Made by a program: the position numbers and the translations under genes. Source: Acidobacteriaceae bacterium (lineage in GTDB: Bacteria; Acidobacteriota; Terriglobia; Terriglobales; Acidobacteriaceae). From it: a DNA stretch of 64,000 bases. Positions 46,936-54,916 of the stretch are shown here, one piece after another (position 1 is the stretch's first letter; each line of letters begins with the position of its first letter). The notes under the pieces are model-generated. The model was given only the letters and a program-made list of their open reading frames with translations, was not told where the DNA came from and made no database searches. Where the stretch lies: NCBI GenBank assembly GCA_903642225.1, contig CAHJWI010000003.1, positions 62,001 to 126,000 of the forward strand, given 5' to 3'.

Positions 46936-47394
46936 ATGCAAATCAAGGGCTCCGCCGTCAAGATCACAGTAGCCACCGTCGTCATTCTGGCGACTGTGCT
47001 CTACCTCGCCATCAGCGGCGCGAAGGACTCCAAGAGCTACTACGTCACCATTGGCGAGATGCAAAAAATGGGCGGCAAGGCCTACACCCGCAACCTGCGC
47101 GTGGCCGGCAACGTCAAGCCGGGCTCCATCCATCGCATGGGCACGCACGCCGATTTCGTATTGCTGGAACTCGGCAAGGAACTGCCCGTCCAGTACAACG
47201 GCAGCGAGCCCCCACCCGACACCTTTAAGGACGACGCACAGGCCCTCGCCATGGGCCACCTCGGCCGCGACAACGTCTTCCAGGCCAACCAGCTCCAGGC
47301 GAAGTGCGCCAGCAAATACGCCCCCGCCACACCCGACCAGATCAAGGCAAAAGCAAAAGCCGCAACCGCCCTGGCCATTCCTGCAGCACACTAG
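46936..47394 (+). CDS. ccmE: Cytochrome c maturation haem chaperone CcmE, CxxxY variant
   Basis: CcmE carries haem from the CcmABCD release complex to the apocytochrome ligase. The 152-aa product has an N-terminal membrane anchor (about 8-27), the periplasmic OB-fold with NLRVAGNVKPGSI, and AMGHLGRDNVFQANQLQAKCASKY. Where most bacterial CcmE has the haem-binding His of HxxxY, here Cys124 stands four before Tyr128. Such CxxxY forms are known from archaeal and some deltaproteobacterial Ccm systems. The start ATG at 46936 lies 91 bases from divergent thiC. ccmA follows after 4 bases. Confidence 0.93.
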   Translation: MQIKGSAVKITVATVVILATVLYLAISGAKDSKSYYVTIGEMQKMGGKAYTRNLRVAGNVKPGSIHRMGTHADFVLLELGKELPVQYNGSEPPPDTFKDDAQALAMGHLGRDNVFQANQLQAKCASKYAPATPDQIKAKAKAATALAIPAAH

Positions 47395-47398
47395 CGGT

Positions 47399-48118
47399 AT
47401 GCTTGCTGCGATGGTGAACGCCGCCGAAGTCAATGCCGCTGACGTCCAGAATGTCTCCCTCCTCTACGGCAACTTCGCTGCCCTGCGCCGCGTCACGTGC
47501 AGCTTCGCCACCGGCGGCATGCACCTTCTACTCGGCGAAAACGGCGCTGGCAAATCCACCCTCCTCCGCATCCTCGCCGGCCTCATCACACCCTCCGGCG
47601 GCACCGTCCGCGTGCTGGAAGGCTCCCCCGCCGAGCGACGCAGCCGCATCGCCTACATGAGCCACGCCTCCATGCTCTACGACGAGATGACCGCCATGGA
47701 AAACCTGCGCTACTTCGCCCAGCTCGGCTGCGCCCCCGGCACCTGCGCCCTCTGCCACGCCTCGCCAGAGATGTCCCTCCGCGCCGTCGGCCTCGACCAC
47801 ACCCTCACCCGCCCCGTCTCGCAGTACTCGCAAGGCATGCGCCAGCGCGTCTCCCTCGCCCGCGTCCTCCTTACCGATCCCGAACTCCTCCTTCTCGACG
47901 AGCCTTTCTCCAACATGGACGGCACCGGTGCCCGCGACCTCGTAGCCCTCCTGCAGGACGTCCTCACCTGGCCGCTCACCACCGGCGCCTCTACTGGTGT
48001 GGCAAAGCGGACCATCATTCTCACCACCCACCAGCACGACCTCGTCTCCGGCGCTGTCGACTCCACCACCCGCCTCGAACGCGGCACCATCGCAGCGGAA
48101 CAATCTGTCGCCGCATGA
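47399..48118 (+). CDS. ccmA: Cytochrome c biogenesis ATP-binding protein CcmA
   Basis: The ATPase of the CcmABCD complex, which releases haem-loaded CcmE. The 239-aa ABC protein has Walker A LLGENGAGKSTLLRI, ABC signature VSQYSQGMRQRVSLAR, Walker B LLLLDEPFSNMD and a switch His in ILTTHQHD. The open frame runs back into ccmE without homology. ATG 47399 or 47411 starts it. It overlaps the next gene by 4 bases (ATGA). An insert with several cysteines (CAPGTCALCHAS) after the Q-loop is unusual. Confidence 0.93.
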   Translation: MLAAMVNAAEVNAADVQNVSLLYGNFAALRRVTCSFATGGMHLLLGENGAGKSTLLRILAGLITPSGGTVRVLEGSPAERRSRIAYMSHASMLYDEMTAMENLRYFAQLGCAPGTCALCHASPEMSLRAVGLDHTLTRPVSQYSQGMRQRVSLARVLLTDPELLLLDEPFSNMDGTGARDLVALLQDVLTWPLTTGASTGVAKRTIILTTHQHDLVSGAVDSTTRLERGTIAAEQSVAA

Positions 48119-48603
48119 AGACCAACGCCGCACGCCTCCTCGACCGCCTCGCCATCTCCTACACCACCCGCGAGTACACCGTCACCCCCGACGACCTCAC
48201 CGCAGTCTCCGTCGCCACCAAAATCGGCATGCCCCTCGAACAGGTCTTCAAAACCCTCCTCTGCCGTCTCGCAGACGGAACTCACGTCTTCGCCGTCATC
48301 CCCGGCAACGCGGAGCTCGATCTCAAAAAACTCGCCTCCGCCGCAGTCACAAAAAAAGCCGAAATGGCCGCCCTTAAAGACGTGGAGCCCCTCACCGGCT
48401 ACATCCGCGGCGGCGTCACCGCCATGGCCTCCAAACGCGACCTCCCCACCTTCGCCGATGAAACTCTCGAACTCCACGACCAGATCAGCGTTTCCGCCGG
48501 CATGCGCGGCCTCCAGCTCATCCTCGCTCCCGCAGACTACCTCCGCGCTACCAACGCCACCGTCGCCGACCTCACCAAACTCGCGCCCGCGATTGCCCCA
48601 TGA
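48115..48603 (+). CDS. ybaK: YbaK-type aminoacyl-tRNA deacylase
   Basis: A 162-aa YbaK/EbsC-family trans-editing enzyme that hydrolyses mischarged tRNA, typically Cys-tRNA(Pro). Marks: KTLLCRLADGTHVFAVIPGNAELDLKKLA with the conserved Lys, then VEPLTGYIRGGVTAMASKRDLPTFAD and ISVSAGMRGLQLILAPADYL. The ATG overlaps the ccmA stop, and its own stop overlaps the ccmB start, so it is embedded in the cytochrome c operon. There is no obvious functional reason for that. Confidence 0.92.
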   Translation: MKTNAARLLDRLAISYTTREYTVTPDDLTAVSVATKIGMPLEQVFKTLLCRLADGTHVFAVIPGNAELDLKKLASAAVTKKAEMAALKDVEPLTGYIRGGVTAMASKRDLPTFADETLELHDQISVSAGMRGLQLILAPADYLRATNATVADLTKLAPAIAP

Positions 48604-49292
48604 CCAAGGCCCGCCACTACCTCAGCATCGTCCTCCTTCACCTCCGCAAAGAGCTTCACCTGGAATGGCGCAGCCGCGACGCCATCACCGGCATGCTCTT
48701 CTTCACCCTGCTCATCGCCGTCGTCTTCTCGCTCGCCTTCGACCCCACCTCGAACCCCACCCTCGCGCGCCAGATTTCCGGCGGCATCGCCTGGATCGGC
48801 CTTCTCTTCGCCGCCACCACCTCGCTCAACGGCTCCTGGGCGCGTGAACAGCGCAACCAGGTGCTCGACGCACATCGCCTCTCACCCGCGCCGCCATCCG
48901 CCCTTTTCGTCGGCAAAGCCCTCGCAAACTTCCTCTTCGTCACCCTGGTTGAGGTCGTCCTCGTCCCCGTCTTCGTCCTCTTCTACAACATCCGCCCTCT
49001 CGGCCAGGCGTCGCTGCTCTGGCTCATCCTCCCCCTCGGCACATGGGCTCTCGTGCTCAACGGCACCTTCTTCTCAGCCCTCAGCCTCCGCAGCCGAAAC
49101 CGTGATCTTCTGCTCCCGCTCATCCTCTTCCCCATCTCCATCCCGGCGCTGCTCGCCGTCGTCAACGGCACCACCTCCGTCATCACCGGCGAGTTCGATC
49201 CCAACCTCTGGATCCGTCTCCTTGCCGGCTTCGACATCATCTTCACCGTCGTCGCACTGCTGCTCTTCGGCACCGTCCTGCACGCCGAATGA
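48600..49292 (+). CDS. ccmB: Haem exporter protein CcmB
   Basis: The membrane subunit that pairs with CcmA. The 230-aa product has six predicted helices and the family segments LHLRKELHLEWRSRD near the start, FAATTSLNGSWAREQRNQVLDAHRLSP in the middle and LFPISIPALLAVVNGT near the end. It overlaps ybaK by 4 bases and is followed by a 74-base gap before ccmC. Confidence 0.93.
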   Translation: MTKARHYLSIVLLHLRKELHLEWRSRDAITGMLFFTLLIAVVFSLAFDPTSNPTLARQISGGIAWIGLLFAATTSLNGSWAREQRNQVLDAHRLSPAPPSALFVGKALANFLFVTLVEVVLVPVFVLFYNIRPLGQASLLWLILPLGTWALVLNGTFFSALSLRSRNRDLLLPLILFPISIPALLAVVNGTTSVITGEFDPNLWIRLLAGFDIIFTVVALLLFGTVLHAE

Positions 49293-49366
49293 GCCGATCA
49301 ACGCACGCGTTCCGTCAAAAGAACGACCTGCAAAACCTGCCTCTCGGCGATACTTGAGAGGACCCG

Positions 49367-50062
49367 ATGAAGACCCTCTTCACCATCCTCGCGGCTGTCG
49401 CTGTAGTTCTGCTCGGCTTCGGCCTTTACCAGGCCTTTCTCGTCGCGCCGACTGAGGCCACCATGGGCCCCGTCCAGCGAATCTTCTACTGGCACGTGCC
49501 GCTCAACATCATCGGCGAGATCACGCCTTACGTAAATATGCTGGCGTCCATCGCATACATCTTCCTTCGCGGCCGCAACCAGCTCGCCGCCCGGCGGGCA
49601 GACGCGCTCGCCGTTGCTTCCGCTGAAGTCACGGTCCTCTTCGTTGGCCTCGGCCTCATCGGCGGCATTCTCTGGGGACGCCCAGCCTGGGGCATCTGGT
49701 GGGCATGGGACGCGCGCACCACCAGCACTCTCCTCCTCTTGCTTCTCTACGTCAGCTACCTGCTCCTTCGCCGCTTTTCTGATGGCCCTGGCAGCCGCAC
49801 CATCGCCGCCGTCCTCAGCATCTTCGCCGGCGTCGACGTCCCCATCGTCTTCATGTCCATCCGCTGGTGGCGCACCCAGCACCCAGCTCCCGTCCTCACC
49901 GGCGACGGCGAAATCGACCCGGTCATGAAATCCGCCTTCGCCTGGAACCTGCTCGCCTTTTTCATCTGGGGCATCGTCCTCATCTGGGCTCGCTACGCCA
50001 CTCTCCGGCGCGAACAGGCCCTCGCCGAACGTGAAGCCCTCCAACTCATTGGGGTCGCATAA
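49367..50062 (+). CDS. ccmC: Haem handling protein CcmC
   Basis: CcmC binds haem at the periplasmic face and attaches it to CcmE. The 231-aa product has six helices, the WWAWDARTTS tryptophan-rich signature (WWD) and flanking histidines in FYWHVP and in RTQHPAPV. The ATG has GAGAGGA seven bases upstream. ccmD begins immediately after the stop. Confidence 0.95.
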   Translation: MKTLFTILAAVAVVLLGFGLYQAFLVAPTEATMGPVQRIFYWHVPLNIIGEITPYVNMLASIAYIFLRGRNQLAARRADALAVASAEVTVLFVGLGLIGGILWGRPAWGIWWAWDARTTSTLLLLLLYVSYLLLRRFSDGPGSRTIAAVLSIFAGVDVPIVFMSIRWWRTQHPAPVLTGDGEIDPVMKSAFAWNLLAFFIWGIVLIWARYATLRREQALAEREALQLIGVA

Positions 50063-50209
50063 ATGGGCTACTCTGCCGACAGTATCCGCTACCTCCACAT
50101 CGCCTACACAATCTTCATCACCGTCCAGGTCGCCTATGTCGCCTGGCTCGCAGCCCGTTGGAAACGCGTCACCTCTGCCATAGCTACTACCCGTCCTCCC
50201 GGCGCGTAA
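50063..50209 (+). CDS. ccmD: CcmD-like small haem exporter subunit
   Basis: A 48-aa ORF whose ATG directly abuts the ccmC stop. It encodes a single membrane helix (YTIFITVQVAYVAWLAARW) followed by a basic segment (WKR), as in CcmD, which stabilises the CcmABC-CcmE complex. Position after ccmC is the usual one. Assignment rests on size, topology and context since CcmD is poorly conserved. Confidence 0.75.
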   Translation: MGYSADSIRYLHIAYTIFITVQVAYVAWLAARWKRVTSAIATTRPPGA

Positions 50210-50219
50210 ACTGGCATCT

Positions 50220-51452
50220 GTGTCCCCCGCCCTCCGACGCCGCGCCGTCCTTCTTTCCACCACTCTCTTTTCCCTTGCCCTGTTGTCGCTCGCCGGCTGC
50301 CGCCGCCTCCGCTTCCCAGAAGCACCAGCGGACTACCGCGAGTACGCCTACGTCACCAGCGGGGGCACCGGCACCGTCAGCATCCTCAACGTCGTCTCGG
50401 TCCAGTCCGAGCGCACCTTGAAGGTCGGTCCCAATCCCACCGGCGCCACCGCCAATCCCGTTCGCAACGAGGTCTATGTCGTCAACACTGGCGATGAAAG
50501 CGGCAACGGCTCGGTCAGCGTCATCGACACCACGACCAACTCCATCACCGCCACCATCCCCGTTCATCGCCAGCCCTACTTCATCTCTGTAGACAGCAAG
50601 GGCCAGCGCGGCTACGTTGCCAACAGCGGCTCCAACGACGTCAGCGTCCTCGACTTGGTGCAACACCGCGTCCTCGGTGTTATCGGCGTCGGCGAGAAAC
50701 CCGGCCTCGCTAAAATCTCGCCCGACGGCCAAAGCCTCGCAGTCAGCAACCGTGGCAGCGGCAGCGTCTCACTCTTTGCCGTTCCCGCCACCGGCTTGCC
50801 TACCCTGCGCGCTGCGTTCGACGGCTGCACCGGCGTCACAGACCTCGCCATCATCCCGCTGGACCCCGCGCAGCCTTCCAGCAAGGTCTTTGCCGCGTGC
50901 TCCGCCGGCGACACCGTTATGGCTATTCAATTGGCCCAGGCTACCGGCTCGTGGGAGGCAAAGCAGGATCCACCGAGCACGCACGATCGCCTTCTTGCCC
51001 GCCTCAAGGTCGGCAGGGATCCCGTCCAGTTCGCCATCAAACCAGACGGTGGAGAGCTCTTTATCTCCAACTTCGGCTCTGACTCGTTCACCGAAATCTC
51101 CACCTGGACCAACGACGTCGGCGGCACCTACAAGATCGGGACGAAGCCATCACAGGGTGTCGTCACCGCCGATAACGGCACGCTCTGGATCACTAACTTC
51201 GGCGCCGACTCCATCAGCCTCTATTCCATTGACGACGGCCGCATCGCCGGCAGCGTACGCGCAGGCGGCGGCCCTGACGCCATCGCGATGAGCGCCGACG
51301 AACACCTCGTCCTTGCAGCCAACTCGCGCAGCGGCGACGTTGCCGTCATCCGCACCGTTAGCAATCACGCCGGCCCCGAACTACTCACCATGCTCCCCGC
51401 CGGCGGCAACCCCAACAGCATCGCCATCAAGGCCTTCCATCTGACAAAGTAA
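50220..51452 (+). CDS. YVTN/YncE-like beta-propeller lipoprotein
   Basis: A 410-aa lipoprotein: N-terminal signal with lipobox LSLAGC (Cys27), then seven-bladed YVTN-type repeats such as NEVYVVNTGDESGNGSVSVIDTTTNSITATIPV, KGQRGYVANSGSNDVSVLDLV and NGTLWITNFGADSISLYSIDDGRIAGSV. Such propellers are extracytoplasmic binding proteins with no agreed substrate. The GTG at 50220 follows ccmD by 10 bases, so it is likely in the ccm operon. Its stop abuts the stop of the convergent ribB gene. Confidence 0.86.
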   Translation: MSPALRRRAVLLSTTLFSLALLSLAGCRRLRFPEAPADYREYAYVTSGGTGTVSILNVVSVQSERTLKVGPNPTGATANPVRNEVYVVNTGDESGNGSVSVIDTTTNSITATIPVHRQPYFISVDSKGQRGYVANSGSNDVSVLDLVQHRVLGVIGVGEKPGLAKISPDGQSLAVSNRGSGSVSLFAVPATGLPTLRAAFDGCTGVTDLAIIPLDPAQPSSKVFAACSAGDTVMAIQLAQATGSWEAKQDPPSTHDRLLARLKVGRDPVQFAIKPDGGELFISNFGSDSFTEISTWTNDVGGTYKIGTKPSQGVVTADNGTLWITNFGADSISLYSIDDGRIAGSVRAGGGPDAIAMSADEHLVLAANSRSGDVAVIRTVSNHAGPELLTMLPAGGNPNSIAIKAFHLTK

Positions 51453-52601
51453 TCAGGCCGCCACACCGCTACTCAGTGGCACCTGCTCTACAATCTCCAG
51501 CCCAAACCCCTGCAGCGCCGGCACATGCGTCGGCCGATTCACAAGCAGCCGTATCCGCCGAATACCCAGGTCCGCCAGTATCTGGCTTCCCACACCCGTG
51601 TTCCTCAGGGTGTGCTGCGCATCCCCGCCTCGCCTGGCCTGCTCTCGCCCGGTCACCATCCGCGCCGGGGTCACGCTCCTGTCAACAGAAAACCCGGGCG
51701 TCCCGTTGTGCAGGTAAATCAGCGCGCCGCGCCCCGCCGCGGCGATCGCCCGCATCGCGCCTTCCACGCTGTTCAGGCATTCCCCGCCGTTCTGTTGAAA
51801 TACGCCTCCCGCCAGCCCATGCGTGTGCACCCTCACCAGCACCGGCTCACCGCTATCCTGCACATTTCCCCTTACCAGCGCTAGATGACTCGCGCCCGCC
51901 TCCACATCGCTCTCATACGCAATGGTGCGGAACTCACCCCAGGGCGTCTCCAGCACCGTCTCCGCCACCCGGTGCAGGTACTGCTCCGTTTGCAGCCGGT
52001 ACCGTATCAGTTCCGCCACCGTCAGCATTGCCATACCGTGCGTCCTGCAGAACTCCAGAAGGTCCGGCACTCGCGCCATTGATCCGTCGTCGTTCATAAT
52101 CTCGCAGATCACCCCTGCAGGAATCAGCCCAGCCATGCGCGCCAGATCCACCGACGCCTCCGTCTGCCCTGCCCGCACCAGCACACCACCCTTGCGCGCA
52201 CGCAACGGAAACACATGCCCGGGCCGCGCGAGGTCCGCCGCGCCGCTGCCTGGCCGCACCGCCGTCAGGATCGTATGCGCCCGGTCCGCCGCCGAGATGC
52301 CTGTAGTCACGCCTTCCCGCGCCTCAATCGACTCGGTAAACGCTGTACCGAACCGCGACGTGTTCTCGCTCGCCATCGGCGGCAGCCGCAGGTAGTCTGC
52401 ACGCTCTTCCGTCAAGGTCAGGCACACCAGCCCGCGCCCAAACCTCGCCATGAAGTTGATGGCATCCGGCGTCACATGTTCCGCGGCAATCGTCAGGTCA
52501 CCCTCATTCTCACGGTCTTCGTCGTCGACCACCACAATCATCCGCCCCGCTGCAAACTGCCGCAGCGCCTCCGGCACATCCACAAACGGTGCAACCGCCA
52601 T
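51453..52601 (-). CDS. ribB: 3,4-dihydroxy-2-butanone-4-phosphate synthase fused to a degenerate GTP cyclohydrolase II-like domain (RibBX type)
   Basis: RibB makes the four-carbon riboflavin precursor from ribulose-5-phosphate. The 382-aa product has the RibB part (about 1-200) with [76 protein letters not shown] and [13 protein letters not shown]. The RibA-like part keeps the fold ([13 protein letters not shown]...GALIYLHN...RLLVNRP) but lacks the three zinc cysteines and the QEGRGIGL loop, so GTP cyclohydrolase activity is not expected. ATG 52601 has GAGGT four bases upstream. No FMN riboswitch is visible. Confidence 0.92.
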   Translation of the reverse strand: MAVAPFVDVPEALRQFAAGRMIVVVDDEDRENEGDLTIAAEHVTPDAINFMARFGRGLVCLTLTEERADYLRLPPMASENTSRFGTAFTESIEAREGVTTGISAADRAHTILTAVRPGSGAADLARPGHVFPLRARKGGVLVRAGQTEASVDLARMAGLIPAGVICEIMNDDGSMARVPDLLEFCRTHGMAMLTVAELIRYRLQTEQYLHRVAETVLETPWGEFRTIAYESDVEAGASHLALVRGNVQDSGEPVLVRVHTHGLAGGVFQQNGGECLNSVEGAMRAIAAAGRGALIYLHNGTPGFSVDRSVTPARMVTGREQARRGGDAQHTLRNTGVGSQILADLGIRRIRLLVNRPTHVPALQGFGLEIVEQVPLSSGVAA

Positions 52602-52638
52602 GCTCACCTCACCCGTCCCAAGTCTCTCAAACAAAGAT

Positions 52639-52658
52639 GCCGTCCATCGCTGGACGGC
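52639..52658 (-). terminator. Hairpin upstream of ribB
   Basis: Perfect 8-bp stem (GCCGTCCA / TGGACGGC) with a 4-base loop, followed on the minus strand by ATCTTTGTTTG. It could terminate the small upstream gene or act as an attenuator in the ribB leader. A TATATC box at 52668-52673 (minus strand) is a possible -10 upstream of it. Confidence 0.45.
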
Positions 52659-52794
52659 TCTTGGCTGATATAACGCATCGTGCTAACGACGTTCCGATAG
52701 CTGTCTTTAATCTTCAACAAGCGTCCGGTTCGACCGCAGTGACGACGATCGTCGTGCAGCGGCAAACTGCAAGACCAGAAGGGCGGCCGCCGCC

Positions 52795-53022
52795 CTAAAG
52801 CGTCGACTCTATTTCGAAGCCCCACGCCTCGAGCAGCGACTCCGGAATGTACTTTGAATTCTTGTTCCGACGCGCCCACTCACGTAGCCGAGTCGATCGC
52901 GAGTATTGATCGGGCGTCAGCTTGTACTCCTTGACCACCTGCTCAAACGATGTGATCGTCGGCACAACCGGGCCAATCGGCTCCGGCTTGCCCCAATTCG
53001 GATTTCCACGACGCTTCGCCAT
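52795..53022 (-). CDS. Small conserved protein of unknown function
   Basis: A 75-aa protein beginning MAKRRGNPNWGKPEPIGPV, with AAGGAGA six bases before ATG 53022. A basic, Pro/Gly-rich start leads to a likely helix-turn-helix-sized helical region with Tyr and Arg residues (SFEQVVKEYKLTPDQYSRS...LREWARRNKNSKYIPESLLEAWG). Related short proteins appear in other acidobacteria. A DNA- or RNA-binding role is only a guess. Confidence 0.65.
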   Translation of the reverse strand: MAKRRGNPNWGKPEPIGPVVPTITSFEQVVKEYKLTPDQYSRSTRLREWARRNKNSKYIPESLLEAWGFEIESTL

Positions 53023-53131
53023 TGTTCTCTCCTTCGAGCTCACAGTCCACGCGAAGGTGGCTGGAACCAACGCTTTAGTTTACATCGCTTTCGCCCGAAA
53101 CCGTTAACTCGTCGATATGCCCATCCCACCA

Positions 53132-53169
53132 GTTTCTAATCCACGATCTCGTTTCTAATCCACGATCTC
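53132..53169. repeat. 19-bp tandem duplication over the photolyase stop codon
   Basis: GTTTCTAATCCACGATCTC occurs twice head to tail (53132-53150 and 53151-53169). The copy nearer the gene contains the last codons and stop of the photolyase gene; the second repeats them after the stop. Exact copies suggest a recent duplication. Confidence 0.9.
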
Positions 53170-54867
53170 GCCACGCTCCAACTGCCCGATCGCCCGTGCC
53201 GCCCGCTCCCGCAGCGCCTCCCGCTCCTCGGAAGTCTTCTTCCGCAGGGTTGCGAATGGCATCCGCATCCGCTGGTTCGACCCTAGCAGGTCCTGGTGTC
53301 GCTCCATAAACGTCCAGTACAAAGCCGTAAACGGACAGCTCCCCGGCCCCGTGCTCTTCTTCGGGTTCAGGGCACACTTGCCACAGTAATCGCTCATACG
53401 GTCGATGTACGCCGCTCCACTCACATAGGGCTTGGTAGCCGTCAGCCCACCATCCGCAAACGTCGCCATACCGAGCACATTCGGCTCGACCACCCAGTCG
53501 TATGCATCGACGTATGCCACCCAGAACCAATCCGTCAGCTCCCGCGGACTGAAGCCGCACAGCGTCGCCAAATTTGAAAGCACCATCAGCCGCAAAATAT
53601 GGTGCGACCATCCCTGCTGCATCACCTGTCCCGTCGCAGTGTCCAGACAGAACATTCCACTCCGCACACCCCAGTACGCCGGCGGCAAGGGTAGGTGCGC
53701 GTCCAAAGCCGAAGGCCTCGCCGGCTGATCCGGCGCCGCAGGGTTACGGTTTTTCACCAGCAAATGGCTGTATTCATGGGCGTGCAGATTTTCGGGCGGA
53801 TCGGGCGATTGTTCAATGGTTCTATATCCATCCGTCGCATTATGCATGTGTCGCACGAACTCTCGCCAGCCAACTATCTGACGGATAAAGCCTTCGGCAC
53901 TCGCAAGCGGCACCGTCATCCCCTCGTACCCTGCAGCCACGTCCGCAACAATCTCCCGCGGCAATAGCCGGCTCACGTTCATCAAGGCCGAGATCGCCGA
54001 GTGAAACATCATCGGCTCCCGCGAGCTCATCGCATCCTCAAAGGGTCCAAAATGCGGCAGCAACTCGGCCAACGCGAACTGCCAGAACGTCGCACAGTCC
54101 TCTGCCGTGCACGGCAGGTCGAAGCCCTCGAATGTGCCGATACTCTCAATCCCGTTGCCGCTTAGCCAATCGATCAGTTCCAGCGTGATGGCGTCCGGCG
54201 CAAAGGTGGGCCGCGTCGGTACCGGCACTTCCCCTTTATAGGGTCGTCGGTTCTCCTCGTCGAAGCTGAGCTTGCCACCGACAAAGCTGCCGGTTGGTGT
54301 CATGAGCAGGCCAGTCTTCTTGCGCATGTGCCGATAGAATTTTTCCATCAGGTACTGCCGTCCGCGCGCTGCCTTCCCGCTGCCGAACACCGCTTCCCAG
54401 TCCTCCGGAGTGGAAAGCCAGGCGTCGTCGGCAACTACGTCCAGGCGCAGCCCCGCTGCAACAGCTGCCTCCAAATCTTTGCGCAGTTCCCGCTCCGCAG
54501 GCAAAGCCGTGTGGATCGTGTCGATCCCAAGCTCCTGCTGCACTGCCAGCAATTGCTCGCCGTAGCTCTCCGGCGCGTTACGGAACGCAACCATCACACC
54601 GCGTGCCTTCTGCTCAAGCGCAAAGTGCCGCATGTTGCTCAGCACCACCAGAACTTTCTTCTTGTGGTATGGCCTATTCCGGCCCTTGGCGTGCGATTCG
54701 ATCAGGATCAGCCCGGCTTCCTCCGGCTTCAACTTCGCCAGCGGACCAATGCGGTCGTTCAGCCGGTCATACGGTACGAAGACCCACGTGCGCCCACCTG
54801 CCTGATGCGGCGTCGGCCACACCGACCGCATATTCTCCAGAAAACCCATCCTTCGACGGTACGCCAT
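53155..54867 (-). CDS. Cryptochrome/photolyase-family protein, FeS-BCP (6-4 photolyase-like) type
   Basis: A large photolyase-related flavoprotein of about 570 aa of the class carrying a [4Fe-4S] cluster (PhrB-like), which repairs 6-4 photoproducts or acts as a photoreceptor. The N-terminal alpha/beta domain has FVPYDRLNDRIGP and GLILIESHAKGR; the helical FAD domain contains RQIVGWREFVRHMH, VEPNVLGMATFADGG, and the cluster region with CGFSP, YCGKCALN and SCPFTALYW. The start may be ATG 54867 or ATG 54849; neither has a clear ribosome site. The end is covered by a 19-bp tandem duplication. Confidence 0.9.
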   Translation of the reverse strand: MAYRRRMGFLENMRSVWPTPHQAGGRTWVFVPYDRLNDRIGPLAKLKPEEAGLILIESHAKGRNRPYHKKKVLVVLSNMRHFALEQKARGVMVAFRNAPESYGEQLLAVQQELGIDTIHTALPAERELRKDLEAAVAAGLRLDVVADDAWLSTPEDWEAVFGSGKAARGRQYLMEKFYRHMRKKTGLLMTPTGSFVGGKLSFDEENRRPYKGEVPVPTRPTFAPDAITLELIDWLSGNGIESIGTFEGFDLPCTAEDCATFWQFALAELLPHFGPFEDAMSSREPMMFHSAISALMNVSRLLPREIVADVAAGYEGMTVPLASAEGFIRQIVGWREFVRHMHNATDGYRTIEQSPDPPENLHAHEYSHLLVKNRNPAAPDQPARPSALDAHLPLPPAYWGVRSGMFCLDTATGQVMQQGWSHHILRLMVLSNLATLCGFSPRELTDWFWVAYVDAYDWVVEPNVLGMATFADGGLTATKPYVSGAAYIDRMSDYCGKCALNPKKSTGPGSCPFTALYWTFMERHQDLLGSNQRMRMPFATLRKKTSEEREALRERAARAIGQLERGEIVD

Positions 54868-54916
54868 GGCTTTGCGCCCCGGTGCAAGCACAACGTCTCC
54901 GCTTCGACCACGCCAA

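Noticed and set aside
52602-52800. FMN riboswitch expected upstream of ribB
   Set aside because: No AGGGxxxGGG-type conserved core is visible; only a simple hairpin is present.
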